A stretch of DNA of 64,000 bases from Prevotella bivia DSM 20514 (GCF_000262545.1 NZ_JH660659.1:67240-131239); one strand, 5' to 3'; counted from the stretch's first letter, positions 16,386 to 28,180 are shown. Program-made: numbers and translations. Notes: generated by a model from the sequence alone, not told the origin.

Positions 16386-17423
16386 ATGAAACAAACAATT
16401 CTTGTTACGGGTGGTACAGGCTTTATTGGTTCACACACATCAGTAGAACTTATCGAAGCAGGTTACGATGTTGTAATAGTTGATAATCTTTCTAACTCAA
16501 AGTTAGAGGTTCTTGATGGTATTGAGCAGATTACAGGTGTACGTCCAGCTTTTGAACAAATAGATTTGCGCGATTTTGATGCCACCGAAAAAGTTTTCAA
16601 GAAGTATCCTCAAATTAAAGGTATAATCCACTTTGCTGCTTCTAAAGCTGTAGGCGAGAGTATAGAGAAGCCTTTAATGTATTATAGAAATAATGTGATT
16701 TCGTTAGTAAACTTGCTAGAGTTGATGCCAAAATATGATGTTAAAGGTATCATTTTTTCTAGCTCTTGTACCGTTTATGGTCAGCCTAAGAATGAAGATT
16801 TACCCGTAACAGAAGATGCTCCACATCAGAAAGCAACATCTCCATACGGCAATACAAAAGAAATTAATGAGCAAATTATCTACGATTATATTCATAGTGG
16901 AGCAAAGATAAAAAGTGTTATTTTACGCTATTTCAACCCTATTGGAGCTCATTCTTCTGCATTGATAGGTGAATTACCTAATGGAGTACCAAACAACTTG
17001 ATCCCTTTTGTAACACAAACTGCTATAGGTATCCGTAAAGAACTTACTTTGTTTGGTAACGATTATAATACTCCAGATGGGACTTGTGTTCGCGATTTTA
17101 TATACGTAGTAGATCTTGCAAAAGCCCATGTGGCAGCTATGACACGCGTGTTAGATAAGGATACAGAAGCTATAGAATACTTCAATATAGGCACAGGACA
17201 TGGTAACTCAACGCTTGAAATAGTAAATACTTTTGAGAAAGCAACAGGTGTGAAGCTTAATTGGAAGTTTGGTCCTCGTCGTGAAGGAGATATTGAACAA
17301 ATTTGGGGAGATTGTACACGCGCTAACAACGTTCTTGGGTGGAAAGCCGACACTCCTCTTGATAAGGTTTTGGCATCGGCATGGAAATGGCAACTGAAGC
17401 TAAGGGAAGATGGAGTGATGTAA
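16386..17423 (+). CDS. galE: UDP-glucose 4-epimerase
   Basis: An extended short-chain dehydrogenase that interconverts UDP-glucose and UDP-galactose in the Leloir pathway and supplies UDP-Gal for surface glycans. The NAD-binding loop is GGTGFIGSH (9-17). The catalytic Ser is in FSSSCTVYG and the Tyr-Lys pair is Tyr154/Lys158 in SPYGNTKEI. Further family stretches are RYFNPIGAH and VRDFIYVVDLAKAH. At 345 residues it has the usual length. It has its own promoter and is followed by the TPM gene 38 bases later. Confidence 0.93.
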   Translation: MKQTILVTGGTGFIGSHTSVELIEAGYDVVIVDNLSNSKLEVLDGIEQITGVRPAFEQIDLRDFDATEKVFKKYPQIKGIIHFAASKAVGESIEKPLMYYRNNVISLVNLLELMPKYDVKGIIFSSSCTVYGQPKNEDLPVTEDAPHQKATSPYGNTKEINEQIIYDYIHSGAKIKSVILRYFNPIGAHSSALIGELPNGVPNNLIPFVTQTAIGIRKELTLFGNDYNTPDGTCVRDFIYVVDLAKAHVAAMTRVLDKDTEAIEYFNIGTGHGNSTLEIVNTFEKATGVKLNWKFGPRREGDIEQIWGDCTRANNVLGWKADTPLDKVLASAWKWQLKLREDGVM

Positions 17424-17461
17424 ATATATATTTCTTCTAGAATTACTTTATATAAACGAAA

Positions 17462-18238
17462 GTGAAAGGAATTGTTTACATATTAGGTCTAATGCTTTTG
17501 ATGGTATTCGATGTATCAGCAAGAGAGTGGACTGCAACTGAAATTCCAATGGTTCATCTTCAAGATTTGCGTAAATACGTATGCGATCCTGAAGGAATTA
17601 TGTCGGAATCGCAACGCGACACAGCAGATAGTTATCTTTCACGTCTTTATAAAGAGAGTGGGGTGCAACCTGTGTTCGTTATTGTAAACAATGTAAAGGA
17701 AGGGGATGTTTTCCGTTTTGCTCAGGACATCGGTAACCAGCAAGGTGTGGGGGATAAAAAGACCAATCGCGGACTTGTTGTCGTTGTAGCCGTAAGTGAT
17801 AAAAAATACTTTATAGCTCCAGGTGAAGGCTTAGAAAAAGATTTAACCGATGTAGAATGTGATGACATTGCTCGTGCTTGTATTGTTCAGAGTATGCGAG
17901 CTAATAATCCCAATGCCGCTATGGTGAACACTGCTAAAGCTATATACAATAAATTTAAAACGGGTAAAACTGGTTTTGAAGAAACTAGTAACAAAAGTAG
18001 TGATAGTTTTGCTGGAATTTTCTTTATTTTATTAGCTATATTTATCATTTATATGTATTCACGTGGGAGTAATAATAAAGGAAAAGGTGGTAATGATCGC
18101 GGTGGGAGACAGGATAGAAACGGAGGAGTATTCGGACCAATCTTCTGGGGAAACCCTGGACATATTAACGATAATAATTTTGGAGGAGGCTTCGGAGGTG
18201 GATCATTCGGTGGTGGTGGTGCTGGCGGAGGATGGTAA
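17462..18238 (+). CDS. Secreted/membrane TPM-domain protein with Gly-rich tail
   Basis: 258 residues: a signal peptide (1-20, ending VSA), a TPM domain (about 30-165; DPEGIMSESQRDTADSYLSRLYKESGVQPVFVIV, RGLVVVVAVSDKKYFIAPGEGL), one membrane helix (about 183-200, AGIFFILLAIFIIYMY) and a tail of GGGFGGGSFGGGG type. The TPM domain therefore lies outside the cytoplasm. The start is a GTG: the next ATG would cut the signal peptide. It is paired with a LemA gene directly downstream, a common TPM-LemA partnership of unclear function (possibly envelope maintenance). Confidence 0.8.
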   Translation: MKGIVYILGLMLLMVFDVSAREWTATEIPMVHLQDLRKYVCDPEGIMSESQRDTADSYLSRLYKESGVQPVFVIVNNVKEGDVFRFAQDIGNQQGVGDKKTNRGLVVVVAVSDKKYFIAPGEGLEKDLTDVECDDIARACIVQSMRANNPNAAMVNTAKAIYNKFKTGKTGFEETSNKSSDSFAGIFFILLAIFIIYMYSRGSNNKGKGGNDRGGRQDRNGGVFGPIFWGNPGHINDNNFGGGFGGGSFGGGGAGGGW

Positions 18239-18312
18239 ACACAAACGGATAGAATTAGAAATTTATAAATGCGAGATAAAAAAATAAAAGTTGAACATAA
18301 AATATTAAATAA

Positions 18313-18897
18313 ATGAAGAATAAAGCTTTATGGATTATAGTAGCTCTAGTAGTGGTAATAGGATTATGGGCGCTTAGTGGATATAACAGCATGGTAGATA
18401 AGCAAGAAACTGCAACTACGGCGTTGAGTAATGTAGAGGCGGCCTATCAACGTAGAGCTGATATGATGCCACAACTAGCTAAGATAGTAAAAGCGTATGC
18501 AAAACACGAGCAAGAGACATTTGTACAAGTAGCTAAGGCAAGAAATAATGCTATACAGATTCATTTGGACGCAAAAAACTTGACGCTTGAAAAGGTGAAA
18601 CAATTTGAAACAGCTCAATCAGAGTTGGCCTCAGCAATGTCAAGACTTATAGCTGTAGCAGAGAGGTATCCAGACCTTAAGGCTAGTGAAAATTTCAAAG
18701 CGTTACAAATACAAGAAGAAGGAACAGAGAATCGTATTAACGAGGCACGTCGTAGCTACAACGAGAGTGTACAAAATTATAACCAAACTATTCGCCATTT
18801 TCCAAATTCTCTTATTGCAGGTTTAACAGGTTTTGATAAGATGGTGAAGTTTGAAGCAGCAGCAGGAGCTGAAAAAGCACCAGAATTGGATATTTAA
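18313..18897 (+). CDS. LemA-family membrane protein
   Basis: A 194-residue LemA protein: one N-terminal membrane helix (about 4-23, ALWIIVALVVVIGLWALSGYN) with the rest a helical bundle facing out. The family signature YNSMVDKQETATTALSNVEAAYQRRADMMPQL and ESVQNYNQTIRHFPNSLIAGLTGF is complete. It sits 74 bases after the TPM gene, suggesting one operon. The molecular role of LemA is unknown. Confidence 0.93.
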   Translation: MKNKALWIIVALVVVIGLWALSGYNSMVDKQETATTALSNVEAAYQRRADMMPQLAKIVKAYAKHEQETFVQVAKARNNAIQIHLDAKNLTLEKVKQFETAQSELASAMSRLIAVAERYPDLKASENFKALQIQEEGTENRINEARRSYNESVQNYNQTIRHFPNSLIAGLTGFDKMVKFEAAAGAEKAPELDI

Positions 18898-19119
18898 CTA
18901 TAGAAGATTGAGAATTGAAAATAGAGAAATGAGCTATTTATTTGTGAGAGTGAAGTCTTATTTTTCGTTTCTCATATTTTTATTGGATAAGTTGTCCATG
19001 ACACTAACGTTCTATTATATACTGATTTACGTGTTTTTCTGTAATATTAGTGTAAAAATATTGCGTTAAACTTAGATAATTTTTACTCGTTTTTGCTATA
19101 ATACTAGGTTTTATTTTGT

Positions 19120-19127
19120 TATCTTTG
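19120..19127 (+). promoter_or_regulatory. -7 box upstream of pfkA
   Basis: TATCTTTG, 44 bases before the pfkA ATG. A TTTG occurs 24 bp upstream, slightly far for a -33 element. Confidence 0.6.
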
Positions 19128-19171
19128 CGGTAGATTTTTATTTAAGTATCGAAAAAAACAAAACATCAAAA

Positions 19172-20149
19172 ATGGCTAAGATAAAAACTATTGGTATTCT
19201 TACATCAGGAGGAGATGCTCCAGGTATGAATGCAGCAATTAGAGCTGTTACACGTGCTGGCATTTATAATGGTTTTTCCGTAAAGGGTATTTATCGTGGT
19301 TATGATGGTTTGATTTCTGGTGACATCAAGTCTTTTACTACTGAAAATGTAAGTGGTATCATAGGGCAAGGTGGCACTATATTAAAAACAGCACGCTCGC
19401 AAGCCTTTAAGACTCCAGAAGGAAGAGCAAAGGCATACGAAACAATTCAAAAAGAAAAAATAGACGCACTTGTGGTGATTGGTGGTAACGGATCACTTAC
19501 GGGTGCGATGCTTTTTGCTCAAGAATATGATATTTGCTGTATTGGATTGCCTGGTACAATTGATAATGACCTATATGGCACAGATAATACCATTGGTTAT
19601 GATACAACACTGAATACGATTATGGATAGTGTGGATCGCATTAGAGATACTGCACAGAGTCATGAACGTATTTTTTTTGTTGAAGTAATGGGACGCGATG
19701 CAGGTTTCTTAGCACAAAACTCTGCTATAGCATGTGGTGCAGAGGCAGCTATTATTCCAGAAGACTCAACTGATGTTGACCAGTTAGCTCGTTTTATGCA
19801 ACGCGGTATCCGAAAATCAAAAAAGAGCTGTATAGTAATAGTATCCGAAAGTCCAAAGTGTGGAGCAATGTACTATGCTGACCGTGTTCGTAAGGAATTT
19901 CCTGATTATGATGTTCGTGTTTCTATCCTCGGACACTTACAAAGGGGAGGAAGACCCTCGGCACGTGATAGAATATTAGCAGGCAGAACAGGTGTTGGTG
20001 CAATAGAAGCAATTTTGCAAGGACAGAGAAATATTATGGTTGGTGATAGAAACAATGAACTTATTTATGTTCCTCTATCTGAAGCCATTAGAAAGGATAA
20101 GCCTTTTGACAAAAAACTTATTAAAGTCTTAGATGAATTAAGTATCTAA
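19172..20149 (+). CDS. pfkA: ATP-dependent 6-phosphofructokinase
   Basis: The committed step of glycolysis, fructose-6-phosphate plus ATP to fructose-1,6-bisphosphate. The ATP-binding loop is [17 protein letters not shown] at the N-terminus, and catalysis is by the Asp in [31 protein letters not shown] and [15 protein letters not shown] are the substrate and effector regions. The 325 residues match the bacterial short PFK, and the Gly after GGD indicates ATP rather than pyrophosphate use. The ATP synthase operon begins 55 bases downstream, with no terminator seen between them. Confidence 0.95.
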   Translation: MAKIKTIGILTSGGDAPGMNAAIRAVTRAGIYNGFSVKGIYRGYDGLISGDIKSFTTENVSGIIGQGGTILKTARSQAFKTPEGRAKAYETIQKEKIDALVVIGGNGSLTGAMLFAQEYDICCIGLPGTIDNDLYGTDNTIGYDTTLNTIMDSVDRIRDTAQSHERIFFVEVMGRDAGFLAQNSAIACGAEAAIIPEDSTDVDQLARFMQRGIRKSKKSCIVIVSESPKCGAMYYADRVRKEFPDYDVRVSILGHLQRGGRPSARDRILAGRTGVGAIEAILQGQRNIMVGDRNNELIYVPLSEAIRKDKPFDKKLIKVLDELSI

Positions 20150-20198
20150 GGGTTCAAGGAATAAAAGAGTAAATTTAGAATATTAAAACAAAATATAA

Positions 20199-21731
<1,533 letters not shown>

Positions 21732-21764
21732 TTTCTTTAGGCAAATACATTATTGAATACAGAA

Positions 21765-22004
21765 ATGCTTACATTGAAAATAATATCACCTGCAAAGATA
21801 ATCTTTAATGGTACAGTAGACAGGGTACTTGTACCAGGAGAGAAAGGAGACTTTGAAATTTTAGTCAATCATGCACCTATTATTTCTACACTCGTTGCTG
21901 GTAAAGTAGTTTATACCATAAATGCTAGCCAGCTGCAATTAGATATTCTAGGTGGGTTTGTTGAAGTTCAGAAGAATGAAGTTAATTTGTGTGTTGAAAT
22001 ATAA
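21765..22004 (+). CDS. atpC: F1Fo ATP synthase subunit epsilon (short form)
   Basis: 79 residues matching only the N-terminal beta-sandwich domain of epsilon (LKIISPAKIIFNGTVDRVLVPGEKGDFEILVNHAPIISTL). The usual C-terminal helical hairpin that inhibits ATPase activity is absent; epsilon subunits lacking it are common in Bacteroidetes. The ATG at 21765 is preferred to a TTG four codons earlier. It follows atpD by 33 bases. Confidence 0.9.
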   Translation: MLTLKIISPAKIIFNGTVDRVLVPGEKGDFEILVNHAPIISTLVAGKVVYTINASQLQLDILGGFVEVQKNEVNLCVEI

Positions 22005-22035
22005 AGCCTAAAAAATAAGATAGAAAATTTGATAT

Positions 22036-22458
22036 ATGCTAGAAATTGATAAAATTGTTTCTCAATACAGAAAAAAAAGTACTTGGCTCATTATAGGAAT
22101 ATCACTTGTGGCATTACTTGTAGCTCAAATACTTGCAAAGAGTTCTTTTTATCAGTTTGTCATATTTAATGCACTATTTACTTTATTTTTGAGTGGCTTA
22201 TATATTAAAGTATGGAAACTTGTCGCAAGATATTCTCCGCAATATATTGGAAAATTCTATTTAGGAGCATCAGCCGTTAGGTTTATTTTAACATTAGTTG
22301 TTGCAATAATAGGTGTTCTAGTATTTAGTAGAGGAAGATATGAAAGGATGAGCTTTTTACTTATACTTTCTGCTTATTACTTTTTCATACTGTTTTTTGA
22401 CACAGCCTTTTTCTATCAATGCGAAAAGGAAGGTAAATTAAATAATAATAAAGAATGA
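22036..22458 (+). CDS. Four-helix membrane protein of the ATP synthase operon (AtpI-like position)
   Basis: 140 residues with four predicted membrane helices (about 17-34, 40-58, 72-95 and 103-122) and no recognised catalytic motif. It lies between atpC and atpB and overlaps the atpB start by four bases (ATGA), so it is translationally coupled to subunit a. Position and topology resemble AtpI, the Fo assembly helper, but I see no clear sequence signature, so the equivalence is inference. Confidence 0.7.
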   Translation: MLEIDKIVSQYRKKSTWLIIGISLVALLVAQILAKSSFYQFVIFNALFTLFLSGLYIKVWKLVARYSPQYIGKFYLGASAVRFILTLVVAIIGVLVFSRGRYERMSFLLILSAYYFFILFFDTAFFYQCEKEGKLNNNKE

Positions 22459-23573
22459 AATTATTCAGACAACACCTCTGTTTAATATTGCTGCTATTAG
22501 CAAGTTGTCAGCTATATGCTAGAGATATGTCCCAAAAAGCAAATGTGGATGTTAAAGAAATTCTATGGGGGCATATTAAAGATTCGTATGAATGGCATAT
22601 AACTGATATAGGAGAAAAGGAGCATAAGACAGCTATTGTCTTACATCTCCCTATTATCGTAAAGACAACTACAGGTTGGCATATCTTCAGTAGTAGCCAA
22701 TTTGAAAAAGCAGAAGATCCTGAAGCAGACAGAATTGGTCCATATAATCTAGTTATTAAAAGTGGTAATGCATCTACGCATCCAAACAAGATTGTAGAGG
22801 TAGTTAATGGACACGAAATTGTTCCTTGGGATTTCTCTATAACAAAGACAGTTTGTGTGTTATTTATCAATGCTATAATACTTCTACTTGTAATTTTAAT
22901 TCCTGCAAGATGGTGCAAGAAGCACAAGTTAGACGATCCTGCCCCTAAGGGCTTTATTGGATTGATGCACATGTTTATACAAAGTATTTATGAAGATGTA
23001 GTTGTAGCCTCGCTAGGAAAAGAGGCACCAAAGTATGGTGCTTGGCTACTTTCTTGTTTCTTCTTTATATTTATTTCTAACTTAATGGGAATTTTACCTT
23101 TCCCGCCAGGTGGAGGTAATTTAACGGGTAATATCGCATGTACTTTCTTCTTCGGAGCAACTACATTTTTGATAACAAACTTCACAGGAACAAAAGAATA
23201 TTGGAAAGAAGTATTTTGGCCAGAAGTTCCTACATGGTTAAAGGTACCCGTTCCTTTGATGCCTTTTATTGAATTATTCGGTATATTCACTAAGCCTATG
23301 GCGTTGATTATCCGTTTATTTGCAAATATGCTTGCAGGACATGCTATAGCTTTAGCACTAACTGCTGTTATATTTATAATGTATGGTATAGCAGAAAATG
23401 CAGCTGTTAATTGGGTTGCAGGAACTAGTTTTTCTATAGTGAGTGTATTAATGGGTGTATTTATGATGTTACTAGAATTACTTGTATGCTACATTCAAGC
23501 TTTAGTATTTACAATGCTAAGTACCGTTTTTATTTCTTTAGCACATGTACACCCACATAAGCATGAAGCATAA
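22455..23573 (+). CDS. atpB: F1Fo ATP synthase subunit a
   Basis: Membrane subunit forming the proton half-channels. The 372 residues include an unusually long exported N-terminus (~130 residues) before the conserved membrane core, as is common in Bacteroidetes. The essential Arg is in MALIIRLFANMLAGHAIALA, and LMGILPFPPGGGNLTGNIA is the conserved second block. The N-terminus is a signal peptide whose core ends LLLLASCQLYA; the LASC string resembles a lipoprotein box, though cleavage after LYA is also possible. It overlaps the preceding membrane-protein gene. Confidence 0.95.
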   Translation: MKLFRQHLCLILLLLASCQLYARDMSQKANVDVKEILWGHIKDSYEWHITDIGEKEHKTAIVLHLPIIVKTTTGWHIFSSSQFEKAEDPEADRIGPYNLVIKSGNASTHPNKIVEVVNGHEIVPWDFSITKTVCVLFINAIILLLVILIPARWCKKHKLDDPAPKGFIGLMHMFIQSIYEDVVVASLGKEAPKYGAWLLSCFFFIFISNLMGILPFPPGGGNLTGNIACTFFFGATTFLITNFTGTKEYWKEVFWPEVPTWLKVPVPLMPFIELFGIFTKPMALIIRLFANMLAGHAIALALTAVIFIMYGIAENAAVNWVAGTSFSIVSVLMGVFMMLLELLVCYIQALVFTMLSTVFISLAHVHPHKHEA

Positions 23574-23613
23574 AAAATAGGAAAATAAGAGATATTAAAT
23601 AGAAAACTAATAA

Positions 23614-23874
<261 letters not shown>

Positions 23875-23916
23875 TTAGAGCTATATAAAAATAAATAGAA
23901 AGGACAAAAACAGCGT

Positions 23917-24426
23917 ATGGATTTAGTAAGTCCTAGTAGTGGTCTGCTTTTTTGGATGACTCTTGTCTTCTTGATTGTTTTCTTTATCTTGAGAAAATGG
24001 GGCTTCCCTGTGATTTTAAAGATGTCAAGCGATCGTAAGGAATACATAGATGGGAGTATTCGTAAGGCTAAAGAAGCCCATGAGAAGCTTGCCAATATAC
24101 AAAAAGAAAGTGAATCCATTTTACAAGAGGCTCGTGAGAAACAGGCTTTAATATTAAAGGAAGCCACTACTACTCGAGAGACAATTGTTAGTCAGGCGCA
24201 AGATAAGGCACGTGAAGAAGCTGCTCGATTGGTAGCCGATGCTAAGATTGCTATTGAAAACGAAAAGCAAAATGCTCTTCGTGAAATTCGTAATCAAATG
24301 ACAGAACTAAGTATCAATATTTCTGAGAAAATTCTTCGTGATAAGCTATCAAGCTCTGATGTTCAGATGGATTACATCAATCGTTTGCTGGATGATGTTT
24401 CTTCTTCAAATAATCAAAGTAACTAA
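23917..24426 (+). CDS. atpF: F1Fo ATP synthase subunit b
   Basis: A 169-residue peripheral stalk subunit: one N-terminal membrane helix (about 9-27, GLLFWMTLVFLIVFFILRKWGFP) followed by a long charged coiled coil (about 35-150). It anchors delta and alpha to subunit a. It lies between atpE and atpH, with a 6-base gap to atpH. Confidence 0.95.
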   Translation: MDLVSPSSGLLFWMTLVFLIVFFILRKWGFPVILKMSSDRKEYIDGSIRKAKEAHEKLANIQKESESILQEAREKQALILKEATTTRETIVSQAQDKAREEAARLVADAKIAIENEKQNALREIRNQMTELSINISEKILRDKLSSSDVQMDYINRLLDDVSSSNNQSN

Positions 24427-24432
24427 CAGCTT

Positions 24433-24972
24433 ATGGATTTAGGCGTTATATCGGTTCGCTATGCACGTGCACTTCTCAAGAGTGCTACACAACAAGGGAT
24501 CGAAAATCAAGTCTATAATGAGGCACAAACTCTATCAGATAGTTATAGTCAGGTAGCAGAATTGTGCAGCACTATAGATAATCCTATGCTCCAAAAAGAT
24601 GCTAAACTACGATTGCTAATAATAGCAAGTGGTGGTGAAGGCATTTCTGAATTAATGCAAAATTTCTTAAAATTAGTTCTTAAAGAGGGTAGAGAAGCAA
24701 TCCTACAGTTCATGGCGCGCTCTTACGTTACGCTTTACAGAAAGCAGAAGAACATTATCCGTGGAAAGCTAACCACAGCAATAGCTGTATCTCGAAATAT
24801 AGAATCAAAGATGCAGAAGATGGTGGAAGCAAAGACACAAGGAACTGTAGAATTTGTTACAGAGATTGATCCTGATATTATCGGAGGATTTATCTTGGAA
24901 TACGATACCTACAAAATGGATGCTAGTGTCAAATCGAAGTTGAGAAGTATCCTCTCTCAATTAAAAAAGTAA
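24433..24972 (+). CDS. atpH: F1Fo ATP synthase subunit delta
   Basis: A 179-residue OSCP/delta subunit. The N-terminus ISVRYARALLKSATQQG is the family signature and the C-terminal PDIIGGFILEYDTYKMDASVKSKLRSI is the conserved block. It links the F1 crown to the peripheral stalk. It is 7 bases from atpA. Confidence 0.95.
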   Translation: MDLGVISVRYARALLKSATQQGIENQVYNEAQTLSDSYSQVAELCSTIDNPMLQKDAKLRLLIIASGGEGISELMQNFLKLVLKEGREAILQFMARSYVTLYRKQKNIIRGKLTTAIAVSRNIESKMQKMVEAKTQGTVEFVTEIDPDIIGGFILEYDTYKMDASVKSKLRSILSQLKK

Positions 24973-24979
24973 TTAGAAA

Positions 24980-26563
24980 ATGTCAGATAAAATAAGACCA
25001 AGTGAAGTGTCAGAAGTACTCTTAAAAGAGCTTCAAGGCATCAACTCTGAAGAAAAATTTGACGAGGTCGGTACCGTACTTACTGTAAGTGATGGCGTTG
25101 CTCGTATATATGGACTTCGCAATGCCGAAGCCAACGAGTTGTTGGAATTTGAGAACGGCACTATGGCTATCGTGATGAACTTGGAAGAGGACAACGTTGG
25201 TTGTATTCTTTTAGGTTCAACCACTGGTATTAAAGAAGGGCAAAGTGTAAAACGTACACACCGTATTGCTTCTATCCGCGTAAATGACAATTTCTTAGGT
25301 CGTGTAGTAAACCCTTTGGGTGAAGCTATAGATGGTAAGGGAGATATTGATCTTACCAATTCCTTTGAAATGCCTTTGGATAGAAAAGCACCTGGTGTTA
25401 TCTATCGTCAGCCTGTAAAGGAACCTCTTCAAACGGGTTTGAAAGCAGTAGACTCTATGATTCCTATAGGTAGAGGGCAGCGTGAGTTGATTATTGGCGA
25501 CCGCCAAACAGGAAAAACGGCAGTAGCTATAGATACCATTATCAATCAGAAGAGTTTCTATGAACAAGGAAAACCCGTTTATTGCATCTATGTTGCTATC
25601 GGTCAGAAAGCATCTACTGTGGCAGCATTAGTTCAAACATTAAGCGATCATGGTGCTCTCCCTTATACTATCATCGTAAGTGCTACTGCAGCTGATCCAG
25701 CCGCTATGCAATATTATGCTCCTTTTGCTGGTGCTGCTATTGGTGAATATTTCCGTGATAGAGGACTCTCTGCACTCGTAGTATATGATGATCTATCTAA
25801 ACAGGCTGTAGCATATCGTGAAGTGTCCTTGATTTTGCGTCGTCCTTCTGGTCGTGAAGCTTATCCTGGTGATGTTTTCTATCTTCACTCTCGTTTATTA
25901 GAACGTGCTGCACGTATCAATAATGAGCAAGAAATTGCTGAGCAAATGAACGACTTACCTGAAGCTTTGAAAGGTCATGTTCGTGGTGGAGGTTCCCTTA
26001 CTGCTCTTCCTATTATTGAAACACAAGCTGGAGACGTTTCTGCATATATTCCTACCAATGTAATTTCTATTACAGATGGTCAGATTTATTTGGAGTCTGA
26101 TCTTTTTAATCAAGGCTTCCGTCCAGCTATTAACGTAGGTATATCTGTATCACGTGTAGGTGGATCGGCTCAGATTAAAAGTATGAAGAAAGTAGCTGGT
26201 ACGTTGAAGATTGATATGGCACAGTATCGTGAGCTTGAAGCATTCTCCAAGTTTTCTTCAGATATGGACACCGTAACAGCAATGACTTTGGATAGAGGTC
26301 GAAAGAATAACCAGTTACTTATTCAGTCGCAATATTCTCCAATGCCAGTAGGTGAGCAGATTGCTATTCTTTACTGTGGTGTGCATGGTTTAATGCGAGA
26401 AGTACCTGTAGATAAAATACGTGAGTGTCAAGATATGTTCCTAGAGAGCATGCGCTCTTCCCATTCAAATATCCTAGATACATTCGCTTCTGGTGCATTG
26501 AACGATGAAGATACTAAGGTTGTAGAAGATGTAATGGCTAACATTGCAGGACAATTTAAATAG
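24980..26563 (+). CDS. atpA: F1Fo ATP synthase subunit alpha
   Basis: Regulatory nucleotide-binding subunit of F1, 527 residues. The P-loop is [15 protein letters not shown], and [24 protein letters not shown] is the alpha signature that supplies the arginine finger region. It is preceded by atpH and followed by atpG 14 bases later. Confidence 0.97.
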   Translation: MSDKIRPSEVSEVLLKELQGINSEEKFDEVGTVLTVSDGVARIYGLRNAEANELLEFENGTMAIVMNLEEDNVGCILLGSTTGIKEGQSVKRTHRIASIRVNDNFLGRVVNPLGEAIDGKGDIDLTNSFEMPLDRKAPGVIYRQPVKEPLQTGLKAVDSMIPIGRGQRELIIGDRQTGKTAVAIDTIINQKSFYEQGKPVYCIYVAIGQKASTVAALVQTLSDHGALPYTIIVSATAADPAAMQYYAPFAGAAIGEYFRDRGLSALVVYDDLSKQAVAYREVSLILRRPSGREAYPGDVFYLHSRLLERAARINNEQEIAEQMNDLPEALKGHVRGGGSLTALPIIETQAGDVSAYIPTNVISITDGQIYLESDLFNQGFRPAINVGISVSRVGGSAQIKSMKKVAGTLKIDMAQYRELEAFSKFSSDMDTVTAMTLDRGRKNNQLLIQSQYSPMPVGEQIAILYCGVHGLMREVPVDKIRECQDMFLESMRSSHSNILDTFASGALNDEDTKVVEDVMANIAGQFK

Positions 26564-26577
26564 AAAGGTTAAGATAG

Positions 26578-27540
26578 ATGCCATCATTAAAGGAAATAAA
26601 AACTCGAATAGCTAGTGTAAATAATACTCGTAAAATTACGAGTGCTATGAAAATGGTAGCTTCTAGTAAGCTTCATCATGCACAGTCAGCGATAGAGAGT
26701 ATGCTTCCTTACGAAGGAATGTTGGAGCATATGCTAAGTTCTTTCTTAGCAGCTACTCCCGAAGCTGATACACCATTTAGTGTAGAACGTCCTATAAAGC
26801 GTGTGGCTCTTATTGTATTCTCTTCTAGTAGTTCGCTCTGCGGTGGCTTTAATACCAATATTATTAAAGCTATGCACCAAGCGATCAAGTCTTATCAAGA
26901 ACAAGGTGTTAGCAAGGAAAATATTACAATTTACCCTATAGGACGTAAAGTTTACGAGAATGCTAAAAAGATAGGATATACTATCGTTTATCCTTATCCA
27001 GAACTAGCAGAAAAGCCAAACTCTGAAGATGCTCGGAAGCTAGCTGTTGAGGTTAGTCAGAAGTGGGCTGACGGTGAATTTGATAAAGTGGAACTTATCT
27101 ATCATCATTTTAAGAGTGCTGGAACTCAGATTCTAATGCGTAAGACATTCTTACCAATAGATATTAACGCGGAACTCTCATCTGATAAAGAGCGCGATTT
27201 GGATTCTAGTCTTTTCAAGAGTACTTCTATCCAAAATAACAAGAATACCTCTATGGAAAAGCCAGCACCTCTTAATTTGCTTAATGACTACTTCATCGTA
27301 GAGCCAGATACAAGAACTGTACTACTATCATTGGTGCCACGTTTATTGCATCACATGATCTATACAGCTAATCTTGATAGTAATGCATCCGAACATGCTG
27401 CACGTATGGTTGCCATGCAAACAGCAACGGATAATGCTGATGAATTATTGCGTACACTTAATTTGCAATACAATAAGTCTCGACAAGCTGCTATTACTTC
27501 TGAACTTCTTGATATTATGGGAGGTTCCGTCAATAGTTAA
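26578..27540 (+). CDS. atpG: F1Fo ATP synthase subunit gamma
   Basis: Central rotor shaft of F1. The N-terminal helix MPSLKEIKTRIASVNNTRKITSAMKMVASSKL and C-terminal helix ARMVAMQTATDNADELLRTL are the conserved antiparallel coiled coil. At 320 residues it is about 30 longer than typical; the excess is a charged insertion around 205-230 (SSDKERDLDSSLFKSTS...). It is the last gene of the operon and is followed by a terminator. Confidence 0.95.
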   Translation: MPSLKEIKTRIASVNNTRKITSAMKMVASSKLHHAQSAIESMLPYEGMLEHMLSSFLAATPEADTPFSVERPIKRVALIVFSSSSSLCGGFNTNIIKAMHQAIKSYQEQGVSKENITIYPIGRKVYENAKKIGYTIVYPYPELAEKPNSEDARKLAVEVSQKWADGEFDKVELIYHHFKSAGTQILMRKTFLPIDINAELSSDKERDLDSSLFKSTSIQNNKNTSMEKPAPLNLLNDYFIVEPDTRTVLLSLVPRLLHHMIYTANLDSNASEHAARMVAMQTATDNADELLRTLNLQYNKSRQAAITSELLDIMGGSVNS

Positions 27541-27562
27541 GCATATTTAGAACAAAAATATT

Positions 27563-27606
27563 AAACTCCAATATTAGTATCTCTTAGGAGGCTAGTATTG
27601 GAGTTT
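27563..27606 (+). terminator. Terminator of the ATP synthase operon
   Basis: AAACTCCAATATTAG (27563-27577) pairs with the stretch ending TATTGGAGTTT at 27606, with one wobble pair, followed by TT and an AT-rich tail. Confidence 0.85.
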
Positions 27607-27683
27607 TTATATAGAAAATATCTAAAGATAGTATTCTATTGTATATTTTCCAATATGTTCGGTAGTATATTTAGAATTTTATT

Positions 27684-27691
27684 TACCTTTG
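27684..27691 (+). promoter_or_regulatory. -7 box of the perR-like gene
   Basis: TACCTTTG. It overlaps an upstream TTG that opens the longest frame, which rules that start out. Confidence 0.6.
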
Positions 27692-27727
27692 CGCTTGAAA
27701 ATAAAGAGGTTTTTAAAAAATAATCGA

Positions 27728-28180
27728 ATGGAAACAGCATATCAAAGGCTTTTGGGCTCAGGGATAAGACCATCTGTGCAGCGTGTTGCTATTATGAATT
27801 ATCTTCTAGAACATCACACACATCCAACAATAGAGGAGGTGTATAACTATGTAAAACAAGAAATTCCTACTGTTAGTAAGACAACAGTATATAATACTTT
27901 ACGCATGTTCTCCGAGTGTAATGTTGCCACAATGATCACTATTGATGATCATCGGGTTTGTTATGATGGAAATACCAACCCACATATTCACTTCTTTTGT
28001 AAGAAGTGTGAGAAAGTTTTTGATTTTGAAAATATAGAACTCCCAGAATATAAGGGTATTATAGGTAAAGGATTTCAAATAGATGATATGCAATTATACT
28101 ATAAGGGAATATGCCCTCAATGTTTAGAATACCAAGAGGATAAAATGAACCATAGTAGTACTAATTGCAGGAATAATTAA
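27728..28180 (+). CDS. Fur-family regulator of PerR type
   Basis: A 150-residue metal-dependent repressor. The winged helix includes RPSVQRVAIMNYLLEHHTHPTIEEVYN and VSKTTVYNTLRMF. Two Cys pairs (CKKC, CPQC) form the structural zinc site. The sensing site reads D-x5-H-x-H-x10-D (YDGNTNPHIHFF...VFDF), the same spacing as B. subtilis PerR Asp85/His91/His93/Asp104; Fur proteins usually have Glu at the last position. This favours peroxide sensing. The ATG at 27728 is chosen because the longer frame starts inside the promoter. Confidence 0.83.
   Translation: METAYQRLLGSGIRPSVQRVAIMNYLLEHHTHPTIEEVYNYVKQEIPTVSKTTVYNTLRMFSECNVATMITIDDHRVCYDGNTNPHIHFFCKKCEKVFDFENIELPEYKGIIGKGFQIDDMQLYYKGICPQCLEYQEDKMNHSSTNCRNN

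Noticed and set aside
18851..19069. Open frame of 72 codons overlapping the end of the LemA gene
   Set aside because: It starts inside LemA in another frame and runs into AT-rich spacer; no signature.
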